Source of the DNA: DASRQZ01 sp964571275
Lineage (GTDB): Bacteria; Myxococcota_A; Polyangia; Fen-1088
Reading direction: 5' to 3'
Assembly: GCA_964571275.1 (NCBI GenBank)
Contig: CAZNCQ010000001.1
Coordinates: forward strand, 52,659 to 116,658
DNA: 64,000 bases
The notes beneath the pieces are model-generated. The model was not told where the DNA came from. It ran no database searches and saw only the letters and a program-made list of their open reading frames with translations. Every line of letters begins with the position of its first letter. Positions within the stretch are counted from its first letter, which is position 1. Positions 9,419-17,043 of the stretch are shown in pieces. Made by a program: the position numbers and the translations under genes.

Positions 9419-9706
9419 ATGGCCATCTTCGACCGTCTGAGCCGATACGTGAAGCCGCCGCTGGCTACCTACGACGTCGTCGACGTCCGCGGCCGCCGGG
9501 TCAAGGCGCTGCCGTCACCGGATGCGCCCGGCGAGATCGCCGTCGGGCAGCACGTGAAGAAGGAAGGGCAGACCGCTGACCAGCTGGCCAACGGCTACCT
9601 GGCAGACCCGCACGCCTACTGGCGGCTGGCGGAGGTGAACGACGTGATCATTCCCGACGCGCTCGAAGACTTGACCCTGATCAAGATCCCGGCGCCCAAC
9701 CGGTGA
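9419..9706 (+). CDS. Small LysM-like baseplate/tail protein
   Basis: A 95-residue protein with a tail-X/LysM-like core: a segment VGQHVKKEGQTADQLANGYLADPHAYWRLAEVNDVIIPDALED with the typical order of strand, helix, helix with W-R-L, Asn, and a final strand containing LTLIKIPAP. In phages gpX-like or LysM proteins of this size help the baseplate hub assemble. In PVC particles the domain is fused to the C-terminus of Pvc7, so this looks like the detached second half of that protein. The ATG is preceded by GGAG about 9 nt upstream. The next gene starts 6 nt after its stop. Confidence 0.75.
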   Translation: MAIFDRLSRYVKPPLATYDVVDVRGRRVKALPSPDAPGEIAVGQHVKKEGQTADQLANGYLADPHAYWRLAEVNDVIIPDALEDLTLIKIPAPNR

Positions 9707-9712
9707 CCCAAC

Positions 9713-10849
9713 ATGGCTGACGACATCCGCTACGACGTCCTCATCGACAACCAGGCCGATGATCGGGTTACCGCGGATCTGTCGCACATCCAGATCGTCG
9801 AGTCGGTGCGGGAGATGACGACCTTCCTGGTGCGCGTCGAGATCGACATCTGCGGATCCAACCTGTCTTTGATCGACGAGCCGACCCTGCAACCGCAGAG
9901 CTCGAGCCTGATGACCATCATCGCCTACGTCAACGGCGCATCGCAGGTGCTGGCGCACGGCCGGATCACGAACCAGTCGAAGAAGATAATCCAGGGCGGC
10001 CCGGGCTCGTACATCGAGGTGATGGGCGCGGATCGCCGCATCGAGATGGATCGCAACTTCACGCCCTCGGCGGGGCCGATCAGCGGAACGGCCGACCTGA
10101 TCGTCACGCCCATCCTCAGCAAGTACAACTTCACCGTCGACGCCGATCAGTGCCAGCTCAACTACGACCAGGACCACCCGTTCAGCCAGACGACGAGCGA
10201 TCTGCGGACCGTCACCCAGCTGGCCATGGACAGCGGCGTCGAGTTCTGGCTGGACTGGGTCCTGTCACTGTCCAGCGTCGCCGAGACGGCGCATTTCAAA
10301 TCGCAGCCGCCGCTGAACAACAGCCCGGCCGGCGGCGGGCTCGGCGCGCTGCTGTCGTCGCTGCTGGCGCCGCCCGACATCATCACGCTGTCGATCAACA
10401 CCGGCGACGGAAGCAACAGCATCAATGACATCGGGCCTACCTACAACGCGGAGATGCCGAACCAGACCGGTGACGTCTGGCGCATCGACATCGACCACGG
10501 GCGGCTGGTCAAGGCCAACATCCCCGCCCCGACGCAGAGCCCGCTCGGTGGTCCCGTGCCGATCACCGCGCCGTTCACCAGCTCGTTCCCGACCGCCGGC
10601 GACGCGGATCGCGCGACCAGCATCTTCACGTCGGCGGTCAACGACGCCGGCTGGCGCTGGTCGGCCACCACAGCGACCACGGCGCATGCCGCCTGCGGTC
10701 TGATCCGTCCGCGGCAACTGGTCAACGTGCAGGGGACCGGCTCGATCGACGACGGCCAGTGGTTCGTCTGGAAGGTCAGCCACGACATCACGCCCGCGGA
10801 CCACAAGATGAGCCTGGAGCTCCGCCGCAACACGCAGGGCTCGCCGTGA
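9713..10849 (+). CDS. Baseplate hub protein, gpD/gp27-like
   Basis: A 378-residue protein resembling the phage late control D (gpD, T4 gp27-like) family, which forms the trimeric hub under the tube and carries the spike. Supporting features are the strand-rich N-terminus with VRVEIDICGSNLSLIDEP, a GRITNQSKKI segment, the DRRIEMDRNF part, the middle QTTSDLRTVTQLAMDSGVEFWLDW stretch typical of the VgrG/gp27 second tube domain, and the C-terminal segment ending with SLELRRNTQGSP. In Pvc8/Afp8 and VgrG this region is fused to the gp5-like spike. Here the spike is the next gene, overlapping by GTGA. Confidence 0.82.
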   Translation: MADDIRYDVLIDNQADDRVTADLSHIQIVESVREMTTFLVRVEIDICGSNLSLIDEPTLQPQSSSLMTIIAYVNGASQVLAHGRITNQSKKIIQGGPGSYIEVMGADRRIEMDRNFTPSAGPISGTADLIVTPILSKYNFTVDADQCQLNYDQDHPFSQTTSDLRTVTQLAMDSGVEFWLDWVLSLSSVAETAHFKSQPPLNNSPAGGGLGALLSSLLAPPDIITLSINTGDGSNSINDIGPTYNAEMPNQTGDVWRIDIDHGRLVKANIPAPTQSPLGGPVPITAPFTSSFPTAGDADRATSIFTSAVNDAGWRWSATTATTAHAACGLIRPRQLVNVQGTGSIDDGQWFVWKVSHDITPADHKMSLELRRNTQGSP

Positions 10850-11391
10850 CGATGGACGACCAGGGCGCGGCGCAGTCTCTGCTGGCCAAGCAGCGGACCC
10901 AGTTCTTCGGCAAGTACCGGGGACTGGTGACCGACAACAGCGACGAGCTGAAACGCGGGCGCTTGCAAGTCCAGGTGCCGCAGGTGCTGGGCCTACAGCC
11001 CGTCTGGGCCCTTCCCTGCGTCACCTACGCCGGCAAGGACGTCGGCTTCTTCGCCATGCCGCCCATCGGCACCGTGGTTTGGGTCGAGTTCGAGGCCGGC
11101 GAGCCGTCGTTCCCGATCTGGACGGGCTGCGTCTGGGGGCTGGGCGACATCGCCGACGCCGACGCCATCCCCACGGTGAAGTTCCTCAAGACCGACAAGT
11201 TCACCATCCGCATCGACGACGACGGCGGCGAGCTGCGCATCGAGGACACCAACGGCACGCAGATCATCATCACGCCGTCGAACCTCGTATTGAAGAGCAG
11301 CACCACCAAGGTGCAGGGGGGCGGCGGCAGGGAGGTCGCCCTCGACAACGTCTCGGTGACCGTGAACCAGACGTCGATGGAGGTGAAATGA
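10846..11391 (+). CDS. Spike protein, gpV/gp5 OB-fold
   Basis: A 181-residue protein with the OB-fold domain of baseplate protein V/gp5: KYRGLVTDNSDELKRGRLQVQVPQV at the start, then VGFFAMPPIGTVVWVEFEAGEPSFPIWTGCVWG, which is the canonical 'PPIGxxVWVEFExGD..-PVWxGxxW' block. The rest is short beta strands (FTIRIDDDGGELRIEDTNGTQIIITPSN) that probably form the trimeric needle. The start is uncertain: GTG at 10846 overlaps the previous stop and has AGGG 6 nt upstream, while ATG at 10852 has poorer spacing. No PAAR tip gene was found nearby, so this protein, or a PAAR protein encoded elsewhere, must end the needle. Confidence 0.85.
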   Translation: MTMDDQGAAQSLLAKQRTQFFGKYRGLVTDNSDELKRGRLQVQVPQVLGLQPVWALPCVTYAGKDVGFFAMPPIGTVVWVEFEAGEPSFPIWTGCVWGLGDIADADAIPTVKFLKTDKFTIRIDDDGGELRIEDTNGTQIIITPSNLVLKSSTTKVQGGGGREVALDNVSVTVNQTSMEVK

Positions 11392-11771
11392 TGGCCAACA
11401 GCCCGATCGACGCTTTTCAATTTCCGGTCAGCGTCAACGGCGGGCGCGGCGAGCTCAAGCGCGAAGGCGACTACAACGCCTACGTCGCGCAGCTCATCCG
11501 GCAAGTACTGCTCACCGCGCAGGGCGAGCGAACGCACCGGCCCACCTTCGGCGCGGGGTTGCTGCGGATGGTGTTCGCGCCCAACGACGACGCGACCGCG
11601 TCGTTGCTGCAGACGACGATCTTCCAGGCCCTGACAGAGAACCTGGGGACGCTGATCAATGTGAACGACGTGCGCGCGACCGCCAACGACAACATCCTGG
11701 CGGTGTCCGTGACGTACACGATCAAATCAAAGCGCGACAAGCAGATCCTGAACCTCGAGGTCGCGATCTGA
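11388..11771 (+). CDS. Baseplate wedge protein, gp25-like (Afp9/Pvc9 type)
   Basis: A 127-residue protein of the gp25/lysozyme-like baseplate family. It has the hallmark run: FPVSVNGGRGELKR, a helix YNAYVAQLIRQVLLTAQGERTHRPTFGAGL with the conserved TxxGER-xRPxFG motif, then helix and strands ending in VSVTYTIKSK and ILNLEVAI. gp25 initiates sheath polymerisation and joins wedge to sheath, and this is one of the best conserved eCIS core genes. The start is an ATG at 11388 overlapping the previous stop; a second ATG follows at once. Confidence 0.92.
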   Translation: MMANSPIDAFQFPVSVNGGRGELKREGDYNAYVAQLIRQVLLTAQGERTHRPTFGAGLLRMVFAPNDDATASLLQTTIFQALTENLGTLINVNDVRATANDNILAVSVTYTIKSKRDKQILNLEVAI

Positions 11772-14389
11772 TGCTGTCCACCGTCGACCGCGTCAACCTC
11801 CTGCGCCTCCGGCAGACGCAGTTCACCGGCATCGACTTCGTTCACGTCGTCGATCGCTGCGACGAGACCACGCTGCAGGTCTTCTTCCAGACCGATCTCT
11901 CGGCGCTGGCGCCGCCGTTTCAGGGCGCGACCCGCCTGGATCCGGCGCGCATTTTCATCGAGGCGGTGGCCGATCCCACCGTGCCGCGCGTTCCGGTCGT
12001 GGCCATCGACGAGATCGGCGTGCAGAACCAGGCGCAGCAGGACACGGAGACCCAGCGCTGGTTCATCACGATCCACGTCGCGCACCCGGGGACGTTTGCG
12101 CGCTATCGGATCCGCATCGAAGATCCACTGGCGAACCCGAACCCGGTGCTGGCGCCCTTCTCGCGCGTCGACTCGTTCTTCAACGCAGTCGAGTTCTCGT
12201 TCAAGGTCGGCTGCGACGATCGCCTCGACTGCCAGACGCCGCCGGTCGACTGCCCGCCGCAGGCGCGCGTCGACTTCCCGGTCGACTACCTGGCGCGCGA
12301 TTTCGTCAGCTTGCAGAATGCGCTGCTCGACTTCGCCGGCCAGCGCTTCCCGGGCTGGACCACGCCCATCGCCGCCGACATGGGAACGATGGTGATGGAG
12401 GTCTTCGCGGCCGTCGGCGACGAGCTGTCGTACACCCAGGACCGCTACGCGCGCGAGTCGAACCTCGAAACCGCGACCCAGCGCCGCACGCTGCGCAAGA
12501 AGGCGCGCCTGCTGGACTTCGAGATCCACGACGGCCTGTCGGCGTCGACGTCCCTGGTCGTCCACGTCGACCCCGCCCAGCTGGCGGCCGACGGAACGCT
12601 GCCGCCGCCGGCGGCGCCGGGGACGCGGCCGTTCGTCGAGCAGGGCCAGACGGTCTGGTCGGATTCGGACAACACGCCGCCGGTGCCATTCGAGATCGGC
12701 CGCGGGCTCAACGACCTCGAGGCGGTGCAGAGCGGCGGGATCACGACGACGCGGCCACGGCAGTACCGGGTGGACGTCTCGTGGAATCCGGAGAACCTGA
12801 CGCCGTTCATCTTCGACTCCAGCCAGGCCTGCTTGCCCATCGGCGCCACCGAGCTGTTCGTGGTCGGCGCAGTCCAGGATCCCGAGCTGTTTCGCGACGT
12901 CAGCACGCCGCGTCTGATGCTGATGCGGACCAGCACACCGCCCAAGGTGACGCTGGTTCGCGTGATCGCGATCGATCAGTTCGTGGATCCGCTGCAGGCC
13001 GATCAGCTGATCAGCCGGATCCAGTGGAACCCCGACGATGCGCTTCCCTTCCAGATGGACCAGGCGGATCTGACGCTGTCCCTGAACGTGGTCCCCGCCA
13101 CCGCGGGCGAGACGCTGTGCACGCAGTTCGCGGTGGGGCCGGTGCCGCTGAACGAGGTGGTCGATTCATCGCTGTGCACGGGCGCCGTGAACATTCCACC
13201 ACCGGATGGGCAGATCCTGGCGCAAGCGGTGGAGCGCGAAGGGCCGCTCAACGTGCTCACGCAGCAACGCGGCCGCATCGTCATCTTCAGCCTGCCCGAG
13301 ACCGACCAGCTGGGCCTGGGTTTCGTCGGCGAGCAGCCGCGGGGCGCGCTTCCTGATCTGACGCTGGAACAGATCGGTGTGTCCGAGCCGTGGACGTTCT
13401 TCCCGTCGCTGCTGGAGGCTGGCCCCGAGGAGCCCGCCTTCACGCTGGAGGACGGCCAGTGGGGCCCCATCCGCCAGTTCCGCTCGCTGGGCCAGGTGTT
13501 CGTGCACCAGGACTACATCGGAGGGCTCGGATACTCGCTGCGCTTCGGAGACGGTGACTTCGGTCTGCCGCCTGCCGAGGGTGCGCGGTTCGTGGTTCAC
13601 TACCGCACCGGCCCCGGCTCGGCCGCCAACGTCCCGCACGACACCATCACGGCGCCGGTGGTCCCGGGACGGACGCGCGAGATCCCGGCCTTCATCGACG
13701 GCGTGACCAACCCGCAAGCGGTCACCAGCGGCGTCGATCCGGAGAGCGCAGACGAGATCAAGCAGGCGGCGCCACAAGCCTTTCGTGCGCCGCTCTTCGC
13801 GGTGCGGCCCGAGGACTTCGAGACGCAGCTGCAACAGCAGCTCGGCTTCGTGCAGCGCGCGCACGGCTCGCAGCGCTGGACCGGATCTTGGTCGTCGATG
13901 TTCGTGTCGGCCGATCCGTTCGGCGCGGCGAACCTGACCAGCGATCAACAGACGCAGGTTCAGAACCTCGTCGACTGCGTCCGGCAGGCGGGACGCGACG
14001 TCATCGTACGCGCTCCGGATACGGTCGCGATCGACGTCGAGATCACCATCTGCATCGAGCGCTTCGCCTACCCCGCGCACGTCGCCGCCCAGCTGCAAGA
14101 GGTCTTGCTGGGGACGGGGACGGGGACGCGGGTCAAGGGGTTCTTCCATCCTGACAACTTCACCTTCGGCACGCCCCTGCGGCGCAGCGCCCTGGAGGCG
14201 GCGATTCAGGCCGTGCCGGGGGTGCGCTCGGTGCGGCTGGTCCGCGTGCGCAAGCGCGGGGTCGCCGCGTTCAAGGTGCTGAACAAGCTCACGCTGTCGG
14301 TCGGGTTGGATCAGATCCTCCGTCTCGACAACGATCCGCTGCGGCCAGAAAACGGCACGCTGACACTGATCACCGAGGGCGGCGCATGA
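11771..14389 (+). CDS. Large J-like baseplate wedge protein (Pvc11/gp6 type)
   Basis: An 872-residue baseplate protein. Residues 175-240 have the family's entry segment (DFPVDYLARDFVSLQNALLDFA, then TPIAADMGTMVMEVFAAVGDELSYTQDRYARE), typical of putative baseplate assembly proteins of the J/gp6 group. The C-terminal third has the phage J-like part with GLGYSLRFGDGDFGLPP near residue 580, ending with repeated TxxVRSVRLVRVRKRG-type strands. The first 170 residues are extra beta-rich sequence. Together with the next gene it should form the wedge ring around the hub. The start overlaps the previous stop (TGATG). Confidence 0.85.
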   Translation: MLSTVDRVNLLRLRQTQFTGIDFVHVVDRCDETTLQVFFQTDLSALAPPFQGATRLDPARIFIEAVADPTVPRVPVVAIDEIGVQNQAQQDTETQRWFITIHVAHPGTFARYRIRIEDPLANPNPVLAPFSRVDSFFNAVEFSFKVGCDDRLDCQTPPVDCPPQARVDFPVDYLARDFVSLQNALLDFAGQRFPGWTTPIAADMGTMVMEVFAAVGDELSYTQDRYARESNLETATQRRTLRKKARLLDFEIHDGLSASTSLVVHVDPAQLAADGTLPPPAAPGTRPFVEQGQTVWSDSDNTPPVPFEIGRGLNDLEAVQSGGITTTRPRQYRVDVSWNPENLTPFIFDSSQACLPIGATELFVVGAVQDPELFRDVSTPRLMLMRTSTPPKVTLVRVIAIDQFVDPLQADQLISRIQWNPDDALPFQMDQADLTLSLNVVPATAGETLCTQFAVGPVPLNEVVDSSLCTGAVNIPPPDGQILAQAVEREGPLNVLTQQRGRIVIFSLPETDQLGLGFVGEQPRGALPDLTLEQIGVSEPWTFFPSLLEAGPEEPAFTLEDGQWGPIRQFRSLGQVFVHQDYIGGLGYSLRFGDGDFGLPPAEGARFVVHYRTGPGSAANVPHDTITAPVVPGRTREIPAFIDGVTNPQAVTSGVDPESADEIKQAAPQAFRAPLFAVRPEDFETQLQQQLGFVQRAHGSQRWTGSWSSMFVSADPFGAANLTSDQQTQVQNLVDCVRQAGRDVIVRAPDTVAIDVEITICIERFAYPAHVAAQLQEVLLGTGTGTRVKGFFHPDNFTFGTPLRRSALEAAIQAVPGVRSVRLVRVRKRGVAAFKVLNKLTLSVGLDQILRLDNDPLRPENGTLTLITEGGA

Positions 14390-14429
14390 CGGCGCCCGAG
14401 CGATGCGCGCGGGCGCGCGGGAGGTCGCG

Positions 14430-17042
14430 GTGAGCAACTGCGAGTGCGACACGCCGCCGACGCTCGTGCTGAGCATCGCGGCCGGGTTGAACGCGCTGCC
14501 GCGCCAGCTGCGCTCGTTCCCCGACGTGCGCGCCGCGCTGCTGAGCGCGCGGCAAGGAATCGATCCCGCGGTGGCGCCGCTCGGCGCCTGGCGATCGACC
14601 GAAGGCGACGACCTCGGCCTCATGTGGCTCGAGATGTGGGCGTACGTCTCCGACGTGCTCGGGTTCTACGACGAGCGCATCGCGAACGAGAGCTACCTGC
14701 GCACGGCCGCGCTGCGTCCGTCGGTGCGCCGGCTGGTCGAGCAACTGGGCCTGGCGGTCGGACCGGGCACCGCGGGCAGCGTCAGCCTGGCCGCGCTGGC
14801 CGGTGGGCACGCGCAGGTCACGGTGCCGGCAGGCACGGCGTTCCGCTCCGACGCCTTCGGCTCGGAGCCACCGCAGATCTTCGAGACGATCCGGGACTTC
14901 ACGATCCACCCGCTCAGGAACCAGTGGTCGATCGGCCCGATCCGCAACAAGACGTTGCCCGAGGTCACCCCCAGCCTGGCGGCGGCGGGGATCACCACGC
15001 CGCAACGGCCAACTCCCTTCCTGGTCTTCCGCACGTCCGACTTCGGCCTGGCGCGCGATCGGCTGGTCCTCTTTCAATCCGACGCGTTCCCATCGCCCGG
15101 GCTGGTCTCCAAGGTCAAGAGCTTCAAGCCGTTCAACGCCAAGGACGGACAGCAGTACATGGAGGTCGAGCTGGATCCGCCGGTCGACATCCCGCCGAAC
15201 ACCGACCCGACGACGATCAAGGTGCTCACGCCGACCGCGACGGCCGGCCTGACCCAGGACGACAACGCGGAATCGCCCCAATCGCCGCTGCGCAACCTGC
15301 ACGGCGCCGGCGTGGCCTTCCTCGACTCGGTCAACCGGCAGATCAAGCAGAACGATCCGATCATCATCCAGCGCGAATCGTCGGCGCCGCCCAAGACCCT
15401 GCAGGTCTTCACCGTGACGGGCGTGCGCGAGGTGTACGTCAATCTACCGCCTCCCAACCCGCCCCCCGCGCCGCGGTCGACGGCGTTCTTCATCACCACC
15501 ACCGGCGTCAACAAGCAAACGGCCCTCAACAATCCGATGGCCAGGTTGAACCTCGACACGACCCCGAGCGTCGCGCCTGCGCAGGTCCTGGTCACGCGCC
15601 TGGATCTCAGCGGCGCGGTCGACGCGGACGCCTTTCGCCAGCTGAGCCTGCACTTCTCGTTCATCGCCGCCGGCACCGTCACCACCGTCGCCAGCCGCGA
15701 GGTGACCAAGGACGATCTCACCTCGTCGAGCGGCGTCTCGGTGCTGGGCATCGTCGAGGTGCCGCCCCCGATCGCAAACCAGCAGGCGGCCAACGTGCTC
15801 GAGCAAGAATTCCTGCTCCAGGACGCGAACAAGGTCGGCGCGCTGGTCGAGGGAACGCTGACCTTCGACGTGGCGGGCAGCGCAAAGTTCCAGGTCAAGA
15901 CGCTGGTCGAGGGGACGCTCGACGGGCTGAAGACACCGCTGACGGTCTTTGGAAACGTGATCGACGCGTTTCGCGGTGAGAGCGTGTTCAACGAAGCGCT
16001 GGGCAGCGGAAACCCACGTACGCCCGGTCAGGCCTTCAAGCTGCAGCGCAAGCCGCTGACCTACGTCGGCCCCCAGGCCTCGCTCACCGTCACGGTGGAC
16101 GGCGTTCGTTGGACGGAGGCGCCCACCTTCTTCAACGCCGGACCCGCGGACGAAATCTACGTTCTGTCCCACGACGACAATCAAGAGACGTTCGTGACCT
16201 TCGGCGACGGCGTCCACGGGCGCCTGCTCCCGTCGGGCATCAAGAACGTGGTTGCCACCTACCGCGTCGGCGCGGGCCACGCCGCGCCGCCGGCCGGCGC
16301 GATCGCTCAGGTGGCCCGACCCGTCGATGGACTGCGCGCCGTCGTGTCGCCGATCGATGCCGACGGCGGCCACGATCCGCAGACCCTCGACGACCTGCGC
16401 CAGGATGCGGGCACCCAGGCGCTGCTCATCGGTCGCGCAGTTTCGGTGGCGGACTTCGAGGCGCTGGCCAACAACGCCGACAACTTGCTGCCCCCGGCGC
16501 CGGGGACCGTGATTCGCGCGGCGGCTCGATTCCTGTGGCTGCCCGAGGAGCAGCACTCCGGCGTCCAGGTCACGTACATCGGCACGCGCGCCGCCGCCGA
16601 TCTCCAGGGCCAGCTGCAAGCCCAGGCCGATCCCGACCTGACCATCAAGGTGTTCGAGGCGACGGCGCTGCCGCGCATCCTGGCGATGACCATCGGTGTC
16701 GACACGCGCTTCATCGATCCGACGCAGGTGTCGCTGGCGGTCGTCCAGGCCCTGAGCGATCCGCAGAACGGCCTGCTCGCGATCAAGAACGCCAGCATCG
16801 GGGGCCAGTTCTGGGTCAGCCGCCTCTACCAAGTCGCCATGGCGGTCGACGGAGTCACCGAGGTCCAATCCGCCACGTTGACCGACGAGAACGGCGCCGT
16901 GCTCTCGCTGGCCAGCACCGATCTGGTGTGCATCCCGGCCGGGAGCTACTTCGACTTCGACGAGGGGCGGCGCATCCAGATCACCGGCACCAAGCCGGCG
17001 GGCAACGTCGCCAACCAGACGCGTCTGACGGGAGGGAGCTGA
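14430..17042 (+). CDS. Second large J-like baseplate wedge protein (Pvc12 type)
   Basis: An 870-residue protein that also belongs to the putative baseplate assembly group. The entry segment DDLGLMWLEMWAYVSDVLGFYDERIANESYLRTA lies near residue 65, and a gp6-like GDGVHGRLLPSG motif lies near residue 600. The C-terminus has the DVRF-, QNGLLAI- and VTEVQSATL-type strands of J proteins. I chose GTG 14430 because GGGAGG lies 5 nt upstream. An in-frame ATG at 14403 would add 9 residues but has only a weak ribosome site. Two such wedge genes in tandem are normal for eCIS (Pvc11 and Pvc12). Confidence 0.83.
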   Translation: MSNCECDTPPTLVLSIAAGLNALPRQLRSFPDVRAALLSARQGIDPAVAPLGAWRSTEGDDLGLMWLEMWAYVSDVLGFYDERIANESYLRTAALRPSVRRLVEQLGLAVGPGTAGSVSLAALAGGHAQVTVPAGTAFRSDAFGSEPPQIFETIRDFTIHPLRNQWSIGPIRNKTLPEVTPSLAAAGITTPQRPTPFLVFRTSDFGLARDRLVLFQSDAFPSPGLVSKVKSFKPFNAKDGQQYMEVELDPPVDIPPNTDPTTIKVLTPTATAGLTQDDNAESPQSPLRNLHGAGVAFLDSVNRQIKQNDPIIIQRESSAPPKTLQVFTVTGVREVYVNLPPPNPPPAPRSTAFFITTTGVNKQTALNNPMARLNLDTTPSVAPAQVLVTRLDLSGAVDADAFRQLSLHFSFIAAGTVTTVASREVTKDDLTSSSGVSVLGIVEVPPPIANQQAANVLEQEFLLQDANKVGALVEGTLTFDVAGSAKFQVKTLVEGTLDGLKTPLTVFGNVIDAFRGESVFNEALGSGNPRTPGQAFKLQRKPLTYVGPQASLTVTVDGVRWTEAPTFFNAGPADEIYVLSHDDNQETFVTFGDGVHGRLLPSGIKNVVATYRVGAGHAAPPAGAIAQVARPVDGLRAVVSPIDADGGHDPQTLDDLRQDAGTQALLIGRAVSVADFEALANNADNLLPPAPGTVIRAAARFLWLPEEQHSGVQVTYIGTRAAADLQGQLQAQADPDLTIKVFEATALPRILAMTIGVDTRFIDPTQVSLAVVQALSDPQNGLLAIKNASIGGQFWVSRLYQVAMAVDGVTEVQSATLTDENGAVLSLASTDLVCIPAGSYFDFDEGRRIQITGTKPAGNVANQTRLTGGS

Positions 17043-17043
17043 G

